Shown here: positions 35,743 to 46,114 of the stretch, piece by piece | Layout: every line of letters starts with the position of its first letter | How positions within the stretch are numbered: position 1 is the stretch's first letter | NCBI RefSeq assembly: GCF_002201535.1 | Contig: NZ_NIWW01000001.1 | Coordinates: 248,001 to 312,000, forward strand | Source: Lacimicrobium sp. SS2-24 | GTDB lineage: Bacteria; Pseudomonadota; Gammaproteobacteria; Enterobacterales; Alteromonadaceae | Direction of reading: 5' to 3' | Length of the DNA: 64,000 nucleotides | Made by a program: the position numbers and the translations under genes | The notes under the pieces: generated by a model | Told to the model about the DNA's origin: nothing | The model's input: only the letters and a program-made list of their open reading frames with translations | Databases searched by the model: none

Positions 35743-35907
35743 AGGGATATCCTTATAATTTATGTCTCCTGCACTGTTCAATTTAGCAGCTAGATCAATG
35801 CTTTGCACTTTTTCGTTTAAATGAATTAATTATGGATAAGGCTTTGATTTAACCCGGGGGTGTCTATTATTCTAGGCATCATCACTGCGCCATAGAGAAA
35901 CCGCAAC

Positions 35908-37479
35908 ATGGATTTTATCTGGATACTGTTCGCCTTCGTTTGTGGCCTGGGCGTTAAGCTGCTGCATTTCCCGCCACTAATCGGTTTCCTTGCCGCTGGC
36001 TTTATTCTGAATTTCGCAGGTTTTCAACCTGCCGACAGCCTCAATACTCTGGCCAATCTTGGGATCACGCTACTGCTGTTTACCATCGGGCTTAAACTCA
36101 ACATCCGTGATCTGTTAAAGCGAGAGGTCTGGTTAGGAACCGGCGGCCACATGCTTGTGTGGTCGGCGCTGGTGTGCCTGTTTTGTATCGGCCTGAGCTC
36201 TGTGGGTCTGGCTTATCTGGACATTTTAGACTGGCAGTCGGCGGCATTGCTGGGCTTTGCATTGAGCTTCAGCAGTACAGTGTGCATCGTAAAAATGCTC
36301 GAAGAAGCGGGTGAAATGAAAACCCGGCACGGTAAAGTGGCCATCGGCGTGCTGGTTATGCAGGATATTTTAGCAGTACTGTTCTTGGTGGGCGCCACAG
36401 GTAAAGTGCCATCCGTGTATGCTATCGGGCTGCTGGGGTTGCTGCTGATAAAACCGCTTCTAAACCGCCTGGTATCCATGGCGGGACACGGTGAACTCTT
36501 GCCCCTGACCGGATTTTTTCTTGCCCTTGGGGGCTATGAACTGTTTAACCTGGTCGGCATAAAAGGCGACCTGGGCGCTTTGCTGATGGGTATTCTGCTC
36601 AGCAGTCATATCAAGTCTGCCGAACTGAACAAGGCATTGTTGAGTTTTAAAGACCTGTTTTTAATCGGTTTTTTCTTATCAATCGGTTTTACTGCCCTAC
36701 CCGATTTACAGATGGTAGGAATAGCGCTGCTGCTTTGTCTTATCCTGCCACTTAAGTTTATTTTGTTCTTCTTTATTTTCACAGGTCTGAGGTTACGTGG
36801 ACGTACTGCTTATTTATCAGGCATGGCGTTATCTAATTTCAGTGAGTTTGGTCTGATCGTCGCAGCGTTGTGTGTTGAGCAGTCCTTGCTGAGCAAGGAA
36901 TGGCTGGTGATCCTGGCGCTGGCTGTCTCATTTTCCTTTGTCATTACCAGTGTTATTTACCGTTACGCTCATACCGGATACTCCCGATATCAGAGTCTCA
37001 TAAAAGGATTCGAAAAATCGCGGCGCCTGCCAGAGGATGTCTATCAGCAACCAGCCAACGCAGAAGTGTTGGTCGTGGGCATGGGACGTGTCGGTAAAGG
37101 GGCCTTTCTTGCCCTGAGTGAAGTGCTCGGTGAACAGGTCTGGGGTATGGACGCCGACCGGGACCGCGTAGAACGGCAGCAGGCGCTGGGTATGCAGGTG
37201 ATGCTGGGGGACGGTGAAGATGCGGACTTATGGGATAATATGGATCTCCGCGGCACTAACCTGATTCTTCTTGCGCTGCCCTCCACTGAAGATATACGAC
37301 ACATTCACGATCAGTTGCGCAAAGCCGGTTACAAGGGGCAGTTGGCGGCCATCGCTCGCTATGAGGATGAGCGTATTGAAATGATTCAGCATGGTATCGA
37401 TCACGTATTCAACTTTTACACCGAGGCCGGTACCGGCTTTGCCGAAGAGAGCCTGCAATTACTGAAAAAAGCGGCCTGA
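35908..37479 (+). CDS. KefB/YbaL-type cation:proton antiporter (CPA2) with NAD-binding domain
   Basis: This 523-residue protein has about a dozen membrane helices of the Na+/H+ exchanger (CPA2) fold (residues 1-355). A cytoplasmic Rossmann (TrkA-N/RCK) domain follows, with the nucleotide-binding motif VVGMGRVGKGA at about 389-399. The middle membrane part has LGFALSFSSTVC and the conserved LLMGILLSSH segments typical of KefB, KefC and YbaL. It probably exports K+ in exchange for protons under nucleotide control. It shows no glutathione-specific ancillary gene nearby, so glutathione gating is not claimed. ATG 35908 is the first good start. Confidence 0.9.
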   Translation: MDFIWILFAFVCGLGVKLLHFPPLIGFLAAGFILNFAGFQPADSLNTLANLGITLLLFTIGLKLNIRDLLKREVWLGTGGHMLVWSALVCLFCIGLSSVGLAYLDILDWQSAALLGFALSFSSTVCIVKMLEEAGEMKTRHGKVAIGVLVMQDILAVLFLVGATGKVPSVYAIGLLGLLLIKPLLNRLVSMAGHGELLPLTGFFLALGGYELFNLVGIKGDLGALLMGILLSSHIKSAELNKALLSFKDLFLIGFFLSIGFTALPDLQMVGIALLLCLILPLKFILFFFIFTGLRLRGRTAYLSGMALSNFSEFGLIVAALCVEQSLLSKEWLVILALAVSFSFVITSVIYRYAHTGYSRYQSLIKGFEKSRRLPEDVYQQPANAEVLVVGMGRVGKGAFLALSEVLGEQVWGMDADRDRVERQQALGMQVMLGDGEDADLWDNMDLRGTNLILLALPSTEDIRHIHDQLRKAGYKGQLAAIARYEDERIEMIQHGIDHVFNFYTEAGTGFAEESLQLLKKAA

Positions 37480-37484
37480 CACGA

Positions 37485-37937
37485 TTATTGTGGGTAGTGA
37501 GTATGGAAGTCCAGCTGGCGAAAAAAGGAATTACCATCGCGGCTGAATTCCATGACCAGCTTCCAATGCATGCTGGGTTCTCTGCAACTTCCAAGAAAGC
37601 TCATGCCAGTAACCGGGGCTTGTTGACGATCAAGAAACACCACTGTTCGTCCCATATACATGTTGACCCCCTCTATATGGGCGGATTCCAGGCGATACTG
37701 ATCGGGTACATAGAATACAAAATTCAGCGGCTCCTCAATTGGAACGGGGCGTGGTGACAGGCTTACCCGGCCCCACTCGGCGCCAAGTTTGAATTCACAG
37801 TCAGATTGATCCAGGACGCAATGCCCTTCGTTCACAGAAGTATTCTTGCCTGGGTTTTGCAACCAGGCGGAGAGACTGAATAGGGCTATCAGCACCACCG
37901 CACTTAACACCATATAAAAGGATTTGGTTGCCGGCAT
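37485..37937 (-). CDS. Small membrane-anchored protein of unknown function
   Basis: This 150-residue protein has one N-terminal membrane helix (about 8-25) and a periplasmic domain with two cysteine pairs. CVLDQSDC at about 40-47 could form a disulfide, and SC near residue 117 is followed by a hydrophobic strand pattern. The fold looks beta-rich. I do not recognise the family. It is convergent with the antiporter gene, six bases beyond its stop, and divergent from ccoN across the FNR box, so oxygen control is possible but not shown. Confidence 0.6.
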   Translation of the reverse strand: MPATKSFYMVLSAVVLIALFSLSAWLQNPGKNTSVNEGHCVLDQSDCEFKLGAEWGRVSLSPRPVPIEEPLNFVFYVPDQYRLESAHIEGVNMYMGRTVVFLDRQQAPVTGMSFLGSCREPSMHWKLVMEFSRDGNSFFRQLDFHTHYPQ

Positions 37938-37981
37938 AATGTTGTGTTTTGGTTAACAAATTAGCGCATCAGTGTGAATTA

Positions 37982-37995
37982 TTGACCGGGATCAA
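37982..37995 (+). promoter_or_regulatory. FNR-type box upstream of ccoN
   Basis: TTGAC-CGGG-ATCAA differs from the FNR consensus TTGAT-N4-ATCAA at one base. It lies about 180 bases before ccoN and 45 before the divergent gene. cbb3 operons are classic FNR/Anr targets, and an fnr gene sits at the far end of this cluster. Confidence 0.75.
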
Positions 37996-38175
37996 TCAAG
38001 GTTCAGATAGTCTATCTTTTTGGGGGTAAAAACTTTATCATTTGCGCCCGAAGTCCAGTCATTTACAGGTGAATTATCAATCGCTTAATTCATCTGTTTA
38101 TTGGCGAAATCTGTTTTGTTTTCTAAGGTTGTCGAAGACAAAACAATTCATACTAGAAGCGGAAGATTCAAAAAA

Positions 38176-39603
38176 ATGAATGAAACCAGTCGAGCACATC
38201 CGGAATACAACTACAAGGTAGTGCGGCAGTTTGCCGTCATGACGGTGATTTGGGGAATTGTCGGCATGACAGTTGGTGTTCTCCTAGCAGCGCAACTTAT
38301 CTGGCCTGAGCTGAACTTTAATACGCCCTGGCTCACCTACTCAAGGCTCCGTCCACTGCATACCAATGCCGTTATTTTTGCCTTTGGGGGCTGCGCCCTG
38401 TTCGCCACCTCATACTATATCGTCCAGCGAACCTGCCAGACTAAAGTCTTTAGTGACAAATTAGCGTCATTTACCTTCTGGGGATGGCAGGCTGTGATTG
38501 TGCTTGCGGCCATTACCCTGCCACTGGGCCTGACTTCATCAAAAGAGTATGCCGAACTGGAATGGCCCATTGATATTCTGATTACTCTGGTATGGGTTGC
38601 CTATGCGATTAACTTTTTTGGCACCCTGGTGATCAGAAAAACATCTCATATCTATGTTGCCAACTGGTTTCTTGGCGCCTTTATTCTTACCGTGGCGGTC
38701 TTGCATATTGCAAACTCCATGGCGATACCGGTTTCCTTTACCAAGTCCTACTCCCTGTATGCCGGTGCAGTCGATGCGATGATGCAGTGGTGGTATGGAC
38801 ACAATGCGGTCGGCTTCTTCCTGACGGCCGGATTCCTGGGCATGATGTATTATTTTGTGCCCAAGCAGGCGGGACGTCCGGTATATTCCTACCGCTTGTC
38901 GGTGGTGCACTTCTGGGCGCTAATTTCCCTGTATATCTGGGCAGGTCCTCACCATCTTCACTATACCGCACTGCCTGACTGGACTCAGTCGCTGGGCATG
39001 GTGATGTCTGTAATCCTGTTTGTTCCCTCCTGGGGCGGTATGATCAACGGTATCATGACGCTCTCCGGTGCCTGGCATAAACTGCGTACAGACCCCGTTT
39101 TGCGTTTCCTTATCGTGTCCCTGTCTTTCTATGGCATGTCTACATTTGAAGGGCCAATGATGGCCATCAAAACCGTGAACGCCCTCTCCCATTACACGGA
39201 CTGGACAGTGGGCCACGTGCACTCAGGTGCATTGGGTTGGGTTGCCATGATTTCTATTGGCTCCATCTATCATCTGATTCCGGTATTGTTCGCGCAGCCT
39301 CGCATGTACAGTACCAGGCTTATCAATATTCATTTCTGGTTGACGACGATTGGCGTGGTGCTCTACATCGTTGCCATGTGGATCTCCGGTGTGATGCAAG
39401 GTCTGATGTGGCGCGCGGTGAATACCGATGGCACGCTCACCTACAGCTTTATTGAAAGTATCGAAGCGTCAAAACCTTTCTACTTTGTTCGCTTCATAGG
39501 CGGCTGTTTTGTGGTGGCAGGCATGATCCTCATGGCCTACAACTGCTACCGCACCATTCGTGCACCCAAAGACAGCCTGCAAGCTGAACCGCAACCGGCA
39601 TAA
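38176..39603 (+). CDS. ccoN: cbb3-type cytochrome c oxidase subunit I (CcoN)
   Basis: This catalytic subunit of the high-affinity oxidase has about 475 residues and twelve membrane helices. It has a haem-copper core with the conserved histidines of the family, including those in [29 protein letters not shown] and [17 protein letters not shown] 38176 follows GGAAG and begins [13 protein letters not shown], the normal N-terminus; the longer frame from 38101 is not needed. It is first in an operon with ccoO, ccoQ and ccoP. The FNR box upstream suggests induction at low oxygen. Confidence 0.97.
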   Translation: MNETSRAHPEYNYKVVRQFAVMTVIWGIVGMTVGVLLAAQLIWPELNFNTPWLTYSRLRPLHTNAVIFAFGGCALFATSYYIVQRTCQTKVFSDKLASFTFWGWQAVIVLAAITLPLGLTSSKEYAELEWPIDILITLVWVAYAINFFGTLVIRKTSHIYVANWFLGAFILTVAVLHIANSMAIPVSFTKSYSLYAGAVDAMMQWWYGHNAVGFFLTAGFLGMMYYFVPKQAGRPVYSYRLSVVHFWALISLYIWAGPHHLHYTALPDWTQSLGMVMSVILFVPSWGGMINGIMTLSGAWHKLRTDPVLRFLIVSLSFYGMSTFEGPMMAIKTVNALSHYTDWTVGHVHSGALGWVAMISIGSIYHLIPVLFAQPRMYSTRLINIHFWLTTIGVVLYIVAMWISGVMQGLMWRAVNTDGTLTYSFIESIEASKPFYFVRFIGGCFVVAGMILMAYNCYRTIRAPKDSLQAEPQPA

Positions 39604-39617
39604 GGGAACAGGCAGAA

Positions 39618-40223
39618 ATGAAAAACGTACATGAAATTGTAGAAAAAAACACCGGTCTGTTGGCCATTCTTATTCTGGTGGTCATCAGTTTTGGTGCGCT
39701 GGTTGAAATCGCGCCACTGATGTTTCAGAAGCAGGTAACTGAGCCGGTTAAAGGACTCAAACCCTACACTGCACTGGAATTAGAAGGTCGCGATATTTAT
39801 ATTCGTGAGGGCTGCGTGGGATGTCATAGTCAGATGATTCGTCCCTTCCGCTCAGAAACGGAACGTTACGGCCATTATTCTGTTGCGGGTGAGTCTGTGT
39901 GGGAACGTCCCTTCCTGTGGGGCTCTAAGCGCACCGGCCCTGATTTGGCTCGTGTTGGTGGGCGCTACAGTGATGAATGGCACCGTGTGCATCTGATAGA
40001 TCCCAGAGCCGTGGTGCCTGAATCCAATATGCCGGGCTTCCCCTGGCTGGCTGAAAACACCCTCGACGGTGAGTTAACTGCCAAGAAAATGGAAGTGTTC
40101 AGAGATCTCGGCGTGCCCTATACCGATGAGGATATTGCCGGTGCCAAGGATGCGGTCAAAGGTAAAACGGAAATGCAGGCGCTGATTGCTTACCTGCAGT
40201 CACTTGGAAAGGCGTTGAACTAA
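39618..40223 (+). CDS. ccoO: cbb3-type cytochrome c oxidase subunit II (CcoO)
   Basis: This 201-residue membrane-anchored monohaem cytochrome c has one N-terminal membrane helix (about 14-34), the haem motif CVGCH at 66-70, and a downstream methionine in [11 protein letters not shown] as likely axial ligand. It passes electrons from CcoP to the haem-copper centre. It lies 14 bases after ccoN and two bases before ccoQ. Confidence 0.97.
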   Translation: MKNVHEIVEKNTGLLAILILVVISFGALVEIAPLMFQKQVTEPVKGLKPYTALELEGRDIYIREGCVGCHSQMIRPFRSETERYGHYSVAGESVWERPFLWGSKRTGPDLARVGGRYSDEWHRVHLIDPRAVVPESNMPGFPWLAENTLDGELTAKKMEVFRDLGVPYTDEDIAGAKDAVKGKTEMQALIAYLQSLGKALN

Positions 40224-40224
40224 C

Positions 40225-40416
40225 ATGGATGCGGTCACCATAAACGTCATCTGGACTGTAGCCATCTTTGTCATTTTTGTTGCCATTGTTATCTGGGCCT
40301 ACAGCAAGCGTAACCGTAAAGGCTTCGAAGAAGCCGCTAATCTGGTGTTTGACGACGATAAGTCCGCCCAGGACAAGGTAAAACAAAATAAGCGGGAGTC
40401 ATCTAGCAATGAGTAG
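40225..40416 (+). CDS. ccoQ: cbb3-type oxidase small subunit (CcoQ)
   Basis: This 63-residue protein has a single membrane helix (about 9-27) and a charged cytoplasmic tail rich in Lys, Asp and Glu. The size, the Y-S-K-R-N-R-K-G-F-E-E-A motif after the helix, and the position between ccoO and ccoP identify it. It stabilises the complex. Its end overlaps the start of ccoP by eight bases. Confidence 0.93.
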   Translation: MDAVTINVIWTVAIFVIFVAIVIWAYSKRNRKGFEEAANLVFDDDKSAQDKVKQNKRESSSNE

Positions 40417-41362
40417 CTTTTGGAGCATTTTCATTTCAGTCATTACCCTGGGGACCATCCTCGGCTGCTTTCTTTTATTACGCTGGTGTTTAAAAAACAT
40501 GACCGGCGTCGAAGAAGGCGACGATATGCATCATGAATTTGATGGGATTGTTGAGATTAATAACCCTCTGCCCCGTTGGTGGACCATCATGTTTTATGTG
40601 ACCATCGTCTGGGGTGTGATTTATCTGGCCCTTTACCCTGGTCTGGGCAATTTTGCCGGCTTGTTAGGTTGGAAAAGCTCCAATCAGGACGTTCGCAGTC
40701 TGGAAGAATCCCGCGCGGCTACGCAAAAAGCGTTGGAAAATGGCGAGTTGGTGGAGTATGACCGTCAGATGCAGCAGGCTGAAGAGCGGTTTGGCCCTAT
40801 TTTTGAAGCCTATGCCAAACGTGATGTAAAAGATTTAGCCAATGATCCAGAGGCACTCAAAGTTGGTCAGCGTTTGTTTCTGCAAAACTGTGCTCAGTGC
40901 CATGGTTCCGATGCCCGTGGTATGCGTGGCTTTCCTAACCTGACCGATGACGACTGGTTATATGGTGGCAGCCCGGAACAGATCCGCACCTCCTTGTTGC
41001 AAGGCCGTCAGGGCGCGATGCCGGGATGGATTGACGCGTTTGGTGAAAAAGGCATTGAAGAGATAGTAGCTTACACACTGAGCCTCAGTGGTCGTAAGGT
41101 GGATCCAGATCTGGCGCAGGCCGGTGAAGCGAGATTTGCGGCCTGTGCCGCCTGTCATGGTCAGGATGGTAAAGGAAACTATGCCATGGGGGCACCTAAC
41201 CTGACGGATAACACCTGGCTTTATGGCGGCAGTGAAAAGGCGGTGACGGAAACGCTCACCCATGGTCGAAATGGTGTGATGCCGGCCTGGAAGAAGATCT
41301 TGGGCGAAGATAAAATCCATTTGCTGACGGCATATGTATACAGTTTGTCTCAGGACGAATGA
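40409..41362 (+). CDS. ccoP: cbb3-type cytochrome c oxidase subunit III (CcoP)
   Basis: This 317-residue dihaem cytochrome c has two membrane helices (about 7-27 and 57-78) separated by the family motif DGIVEINNPLPRWW. Two haem domains follow, with CAQCH at 161-165 and CAACH at 246-250, each having a later Met ligand (AMPGW and VMPAW). It accepts electrons from soluble cytochrome c. The operon appears to end here, since a terminator lies 20 bases downstream. Confidence 0.97.
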   Translation: MSSFWSIFISVITLGTILGCFLLLRWCLKNMTGVEEGDDMHHEFDGIVEINNPLPRWWTIMFYVTIVWGVIYLALYPGLGNFAGLLGWKSSNQDVRSLEESRAATQKALENGELVEYDRQMQQAEERFGPIFEAYAKRDVKDLANDPEALKVGQRLFLQNCAQCHGSDARGMRGFPNLTDDDWLYGGSPEQIRTSLLQGRQGAMPGWIDAFGEKGIEEIVAYTLSLSGRKVDPDLAQAGEARFAACAACHGQDGKGNYAMGAPNLTDNTWLYGGSEKAVTETLTHGRNGVMPAWKKILGEDKIHLLTAYVYSLSQDE

Positions 41363-41379
41363 GATTAAGCTAATCCAAG

Positions 41380-41407
41380 AAAAAGCCTCGTTTTGACGGG
41401 GCTTTTT
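41380..41407 (+). terminator. Terminator after ccoP
   Basis: AAAAAGCCTCG (41380-41390) pairs with CGGGGCTTTTT (41397-41407) with one G-T wobble. The descending arm gives a run of five T. It separates the structural ccoNOQP genes from ccoH and the maturation genes. Confidence 0.85.
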
Positions 41408-41432
41408 ACCATTTACTGGAAGAAATATTGAT

Positions 41433-41921
41433 ATGAATCCAATGCCCCCGCCCTGGTATAAGCAGTTCTGGCCCTGGTTCCTGATTGCTATTCCGGTAGT
41501 ATCCATAGCTTTGAGTATCAATTTGCTGAGACTGGCAACAACCGGTCAGGACAGCATGGTCATCGAGGATTATTACAAAGAAGGTAAAGCCATCAACATG
41601 CGCCTGGAAAAAATCACTGCGGCGCAAAACTTAGGAATAGAAACCTTACTCAGTGTTGACGATGACACGGTGGTATTGAATTTTACGCAAGGGGCACCGT
41701 CGGACGGCACCGCACTGAAACTGTTTTTTCAGCATCCGACCTTGCAGGACGAGGATTTTCAGCTGATGCTGACGCGCAATTCGCCGGGACGATACAGTGG
41801 CGAATTACCGCGGTCTATCTCTGGTAAATGGCATCTGACGCTGGAGCCTTTTGATCAGCAATGGCGTATCTATCAGGTTATTGGTCTGCCCAGGCAGGAT
41901 CCGATCCGTTTCATTCCTTAA
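41433..41921 (+). CDS. ccoH: FixH/CcoH-type cbb3 oxidase assembly protein
   Basis: This 162-residue protein has one N-terminal membrane helix (WPWFLIAIPVVSIALSI, about 13-29), the family motif DYYKEGKAIN (about 46-55), and a periplasmic beta-sandwich. FixH/CcoH proteins are needed for assembly of the cbb3 complex. It is first in a second unit with ccoI, ccoS and the SafE-like gene, and starts 26 bases after the ccoP terminator. Confidence 0.9.
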   Translation: MNPMPPPWYKQFWPWFLIAIPVVSIALSINLLRLATTGQDSMVIEDYYKEGKAINMRLEKITAAQNLGIETLLSVDDDTVVLNFTQGAPSDGTALKLFFQHPTLQDEDFQLMLTRNSPGRYSGELPRSISGKWHLTLEPFDQQWRIYQVIGLPRQDPIRFIP

Positions 41922-41936
41922 CCACAGGCGTTTTAC

Positions 41937-44318
41937 GTGCACTGTTACCATTGCCATCAGGAAGTTACTGAGCCTCAGCGCTATACCACAGAGGTGTTGG
42001 GTGAGATGCGTCAGATGTGTTGTCCGGGGTGCCAGGCGGTGGCCGAAGCGATCGTCGCAAATGGCCTGGAAGACTACTATAAATTCCGAACGGAACCGGC
42101 AAGTCGTGCCGATGAAAAAATGCTGCAAACGACGCTGGATAAACTGTCATTATATGATCAGCCAGAGCTTCAGGAAGAGTTTGTTACCAGTGACGCCGAG
42201 CACAACACCATTCAGCTGAGTGTGGAAGGCATCAGCTGTGCCGCGTGTGCCTGGTTAATAGAAAAGAAACTCAGCGTCATCCCGGGGATCGTTCAGGTCG
42301 GGGTGAATGTCAGTGCCCGGCGTGCATTAGTGCGCTGGCAGCAGAATCGCATTAACCTGAGCGATATTCTCGCGGCCATTGAGAAACTGGGCTATCACGC
42401 CCTGCCTTTTCAGCCACAGCAACATGAGGAGCAGTTCAAACAAACCAGTCAGTCTTTTCTTAAGCGGCTGGGACTTTCTGGCCTCATGACCATGCAGGTC
42501 ATGATGATTGCTTTTGCCCTGTATTTTGGCCTGTTTGGTAATCTCGATGATGATATTCGTATTTTCCTTCACTGGGTGAGCCTGCTTCTGACCTTACCGG
42601 TGGTGCTTATTTCCGGTGCGGGCTTTTATCGTGGTGCTATAAGAGCCCTCAGAGCCGGTAGTGTGAATATGGATGTTCCCATCACCGTGGCCATTTGGGC
42701 CTTATTTATTGCCAGCGCCAAGGCGACGGTGCTGGAACAGGGCGAAGTCTTCTTTGAATCGGTGTGTATGTTCATCTTCTTACTGCTGATTAGCCGGTAT
42801 CTGGAACATAAATCTCGTCACCAGGCAGCCCTCATTTCTGCCAATATGAGTCAGTATGTACCCGTCACTGCGCGGGTTATCCAGGATGGCAAAACAACCG
42901 ATTGTCTGGCAAAAACGCTCAAACCCGGGCAAGTGGTACTAGTGCGAAGCGGTGAAACCATACCTGTAGACGCTATTGTCACTGAGGGTAAGAGTTACGT
43001 AGACGAGTCTATGCTAACCGGTGAGTTCTCGCCGGTGGTCAAGCAGTCGGGGGATCGGGTCTTCGGCGGCACAATTAATCAACATAGTGCGCTGACGCTG
43101 GAGGTGTCTCGACCGCTAAAAGAAGCGCTGGTCAATCAGATTATCCGCCTTCAGGATCAGGCGATGTTGAGTAAGCCCGCTATTTCACAGCTGGCTGACA
43201 AGGTAGCGCGCTACTTTGTCTTTGCAGTGCTGATCATTGCCGCACTGACCTATGGGTTCTGGTATTGGCAGGACAACCCGGATGCGTTTTGGATCATGGC
43301 AGCGGTATTGGTAGCCACCTGCCCTTGTGCGCTGGGATTGGCGACGCCCTCCGCGTTAACCTGTGCCATGGCCAGTCTCAATCATCGTGGTGTGTTGTTA
43401 AAACGCGCCGATCTGCTCGAGGTGATTACCCGTGTTGACCAGGTGGCTTTTGATAAAACCGGTACCCTGACACAAGGACGCTTCAGCCTCAACGGTATTC
43501 ATAACCTGTCAGATGAACCTGATGCGCAATTATTGTCCCGTGCTGCATCGCTGGAACACTATTCAGAACACCCTATTGCACGAGCCTTCGATCCCTACCC
43601 TGGGGAATACAGTGTATCAGCCATAACAACACAGCCTGGCTATGGCCTCAGTGGAGAAATAGAGGGGTGTTGTTATCGCCTAGGCAGCGCCAGAATGATG
43701 CGTCATGCAGTGCCCGAATCGTTAGGCGAGTGTAATGTTTTTTTAGAGAATGACCTTCAGTTGCTCGGGGCATTTTCGATCACTGATAGCCTGCGTGAAG
43801 AGGCGCCAGCGAGCCTTGAACAGCTGAACTTCTGCGAAAAGCTGATTATTAGTGGCGATATACAACAAAATGTTGATGCGGTGGCCTCTCAACTGGGGAT
43901 TGAGCATTGTTATGCGCAATGTACCCCTGAACAAAAACTCCAACATCTGACCACCTTGCAGCAACAGGGGCATGTTGTGATGATGGTAGGAGATGGTATT
44001 AATGATACACCGGTGATGGCTGCGGCAGATGTTTCGGTGGCGGTGGGCGGTGCCACCGATCTGGCAAAAAATGCGGCCGATATTATTCTTGTGACGCCGT
44101 CTTTGGCGCTGCTGCCCGAGCTTTTTAAAATGGCACGCAAAACCCGTCGTAAAATCATTCAGAATATGGCCTGGGCGCTGGGGTATAATTTGTCTGTCTT
44201 GCCTCTGGCTGTGGCCGGATTTCTCACCCCCTGGATGGGTGTTATTGGCATGTCTGTCAGTTCCATTCTGGTGGTCGGGAATTCGGTACGTTTATTAACA
44301 AAAAGGTCCTCTTCTTGA
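41937..44318 (+). CDS. ccoI: Copper-transporting P1B-type ATPase (CcoI/FixI)
   Basis: This 793-residue ATPase supplies copper for the cbb3 oxidase. An N-terminal cysteine-rich segment (CYHCH, CCPGC, residues 3-32) precedes a heavy-metal-associated domain with CAAC at 101-104. The membrane metal site CPC is at 462-464, the phosphorylation motif DKTGT at 506-510, and GDGINDTP marks the hinge region. It starts with GTG 41937, 15 bases after ccoH, and its stop overlaps the TTG start of ccoS. All key residues are intact. Confidence 0.95.
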   Translation: MHCYHCHQEVTEPQRYTTEVLGEMRQMCCPGCQAVAEAIVANGLEDYYKFRTEPASRADEKMLQTTLDKLSLYDQPELQEEFVTSDAEHNTIQLSVEGISCAACAWLIEKKLSVIPGIVQVGVNVSARRALVRWQQNRINLSDILAAIEKLGYHALPFQPQQHEEQFKQTSQSFLKRLGLSGLMTMQVMMIAFALYFGLFGNLDDDIRIFLHWVSLLLTLPVVLISGAGFYRGAIRALRAGSVNMDVPITVAIWALFIASAKATVLEQGEVFFESVCMFIFLLLISRYLEHKSRHQAALISANMSQYVPVTARVIQDGKTTDCLAKTLKPGQVVLVRSGETIPVDAIVTEGKSYVDESMLTGEFSPVVKQSGDRVFGGTINQHSALTLEVSRPLKEALVNQIIRLQDQAMLSKPAISQLADKVARYFVFAVLIIAALTYGFWYWQDNPDAFWIMAAVLVATCPCALGLATPSALTCAMASLNHRGVLLKRADLLEVITRVDQVAFDKTGTLTQGRFSLNGIHNLSDEPDAQLLSRAASLEHYSEHPIARAFDPYPGEYSVSAITTQPGYGLSGEIEGCCYRLGSARMMRHAVPESLGECNVFLENDLQLLGAFSITDSLREEAPASLEQLNFCEKLIISGDIQQNVDAVASQLGIEHCYAQCTPEQKLQHLTTLQQQGHVVMMVGDGINDTPVMAAADVSVAVGGATDLAKNAADIILVTPSLALLPELFKMARKTRRKIIQNMAWALGYNLSVLPLAVAGFLTPWMGVIGMSVSSILVVGNSVRLLTKRSSS

Positions 44319-44497
44319 GCATATTGTACTTTCTGATTCCAATCGCCATTTTGTTGGTGACCGTTGCTGTGGTGGTATTCTTTTGGGCTGTAAAATCCGG
44401 GCAATTTGAAGATCTGGAGCGCCACGGCACCAGCATCCTGTTTGAAGAAGATGACGTGAAACAGGAAAAACAGCACAAGGAAAAAGATGAGCACTGA
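44315..44497 (+). CDS. ccoS: cbb3-type oxidase assembly protein CcoS
   Basis: This 60-residue protein has a single membrane helix (about 4-25), the motif [12 protein letters not shown], and a charged tail. The size, the motif and the place after ccoI identify CcoS. The start is TTG 44315, overlapping the ccoI stop (TTGA), which suggests coupled translation. Its end overlaps the next gene by 11 bases. Confidence 0.92.
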   Translation: MSILYFLIPIAILLVTVAVVVFFWAVKSGQFEDLERHGTSILFEEDDVKQEKQHKEKDEH

Positions 44498-45146
44498 ACC
44501 CTTGTGGCTGGGCGCGTTGCTGATTGGCCTTGCAGGGAGTGTTCATTGTGTGGCCATGTGCGGCGGTATCGTCGGTGCGTTGACCTTCTCTATTCCGCAG
44601 CATAAAGATGCCCTGCCCTTTATTCTTAGTTATCACTTCGGGCGCATTCTCAGCTACACAGCCGCAGGTGCCCTGACAGGAAGTCTCGGTGCGCTGTTTT
44701 CCCATCAGGTTACTCACGGCGTGATGATACTAAACCTGCTCAGTGGAGTGTTTTTGATAGCGCTGGGACTCTATATTGCTAACTGGTGGCGTGGATTGGC
44801 TGCATTGGAAGCATTGGGTGCCAGGCTCTGGAAACCGCTCGTCCCTTTTTCAAAGCGCTTTATTCCCTTTAAACACCCTATTTCTGCCTTACCCTATGGC
44901 ATGATCTGGGGATGGCTGCCTTGTGGTCTGGTTTATTCTACCTTGTCCTGGAGCCTGGCCAGCGGCGGGGCCAAACAGGGTGCCATTGTCATGCTCATGT
45001 TTGGTCTGGGCACGCTGCCAGCACTAGTGACACTGGGTGTGTTTAGTCAGCAGTTAAAAGGGGTGCTGCGCCAGCCTATTACCAAGAACATCATCGCATT
45101 GTGCCTGCTCGTATTAGGCTCGTATATCATAGTAAACGCGTTGTAA
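44487..45146 (+). CDS. SafE/TauE-family membrane protein of the cbb3 maturation cluster
   Basis: This 219-residue protein has six membrane helices with SVHCVAMCGG near the N-terminus (about residues 18-27) and LPCGLVYSTL near residue 152. These are the paired cysteine motifs of the COG2836 group found next to ccoS. It is thought to take part in copper handling or export during oxidase maturation; sulfite export is only the family label. It overlaps ccoS and is followed by fnr. Confidence 0.85.
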   Translation: MSTEPLWLGALLIGLAGSVHCVAMCGGIVGALTFSIPQHKDALPFILSYHFGRILSYTAAGALTGSLGALFSHQVTHGVMILNLLSGVFLIALGLYIANWWRGLAALEALGARLWKPLVPFSKRFIPFKHPISALPYGMIWGWLPCGLVYSTLSWSLASGGAKQGAIVMLMFGLGTLPALVTLGVFSQQLKGVLRQPITKNIIALCLLVLGSYIIVNAL

Positions 45147-45254
45147 CGCTGATATTTCATGATGATTTCGACCATAGTCTGCTGGTGACAGTCAATCAAA
45201 TAATGCTAAGCTCAAAAGCGAATGAAATTAAGAATAAGAGATTACTGGTAGCCT

Positions 45255-45995
45255 ATGAATCAACATCGTGAATGTGCCATTAGTTGTCAGAACTGCAGTA
45301 TCAGTCAGCTTTGCCTGCCTTTTACCCTAAACAGCAATGAACTGGACAAGCTGGACAACATTATCCAGCGTAAGCGGCCGTTCCAGAAAAACGATAAGTT
45401 ATTTCAATCAGGTGATGGTCTCATCAGCCTGTTCGCTGTGCGTTCGGGATCGTTTAAGAGTTATGCGCTGGCCAGCGATGGTGAAGAGCAGATTACGGCA
45501 TTTCATCTGCCCGGCGATATTATTGGGTTTGACTCTATTAACAACAAAGTGCACAAAACCTCTGCTCAGGCGCTGGAAACGTCGATGGTTTGCGAGATCC
45601 CCTTTCAGACGCTTGAACATCTGTCCGGTGACCTACCACGGCTCAGACAGCAGGTTATGCGTATGATGAGCAATGAGATTCAATCCGATCAAGAGATGTT
45701 ACTACTACTCAACAAGAGAACCGCGCATCAACGACTGGCTCATTTCCTTACCCAACTGGCTAATCGCTATCATCAGCGTGGATTTTCAGCGACCCAGTTC
45801 AGGCTCAGTATGACCCGGGCTGAAATTGGGAACTATCTGGGCTTGACGGTGGAAACCATCAGCCGTTTACTGACCCGCTTTCAGAAGCTGGGTATGATTC
45901 AGGTCGACGGTAAATTTATTACCTTGCTGGAGCCTGAACTGCTCAAGGAAGCACTGGAAAACCCCGTGTTGGCAGGACTGGACAGCAAAGCCTGA
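45255..45995 (+). CDS. fnr: Oxygen-responsive regulator FNR (EtrA)
   Basis: This 246-residue CRP-family regulator has the N-terminal iron-sulfur ligands of FNR: C11, C14 and C20, with a fourth at C113 in [10 protein letters not shown]. An extra C7 corresponds to E. coli C16. The DNA-binding helix contains [15 protein letters not shown] with the E-x-x-S-R pattern that reads TTGAT. It should activate low-oxygen genes such as the cco operon, whose promoter carries a near-perfect FNR box. Its position between the oxidase maturation genes and uspE is typical of gammaproteobacteria. Confidence 0.96.
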   Translation: MNQHRECAISCQNCSISQLCLPFTLNSNELDKLDNIIQRKRPFQKNDKLFQSGDGLISLFAVRSGSFKSYALASDGEEQITAFHLPGDIIGFDSINNKVHKTSAQALETSMVCEIPFQTLEHLSGDLPRLRQQVMRMMSNEIQSDQEMLLLLNKRTAHQRLAHFLTQLANRYHQRGFSATQFRLSMTRAEIGNYLGLTVETISRLLTRFQKLGMIQVDGKFITLLEPELLKEALENPVLAGLDSKA

Positions 45996-46014
45996 GCGAG
46001 TGTGCGCTGAATCA

Positions 46015-46028
46015 TTGATTTAAAACAA
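46015..46028 (+). promoter_or_regulatory. Candidate FNR box upstream of uspE
   Basis: TTGAT-TTAA-AACAA has one mismatch to TTGAT-N4-ATCAA. It lies about 87 bases upstream of uspE and 20 after the fnr stop. Confidence 0.5.
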
Positions 46029-46114
46029 CAAAGGCTGCATTTTTCTCATCCTGGGTTGGAAAAAAACGTCTGTTGTACATAGACTTATGGCATCTTTAAA
46101 GAAAGGGACAAAAG

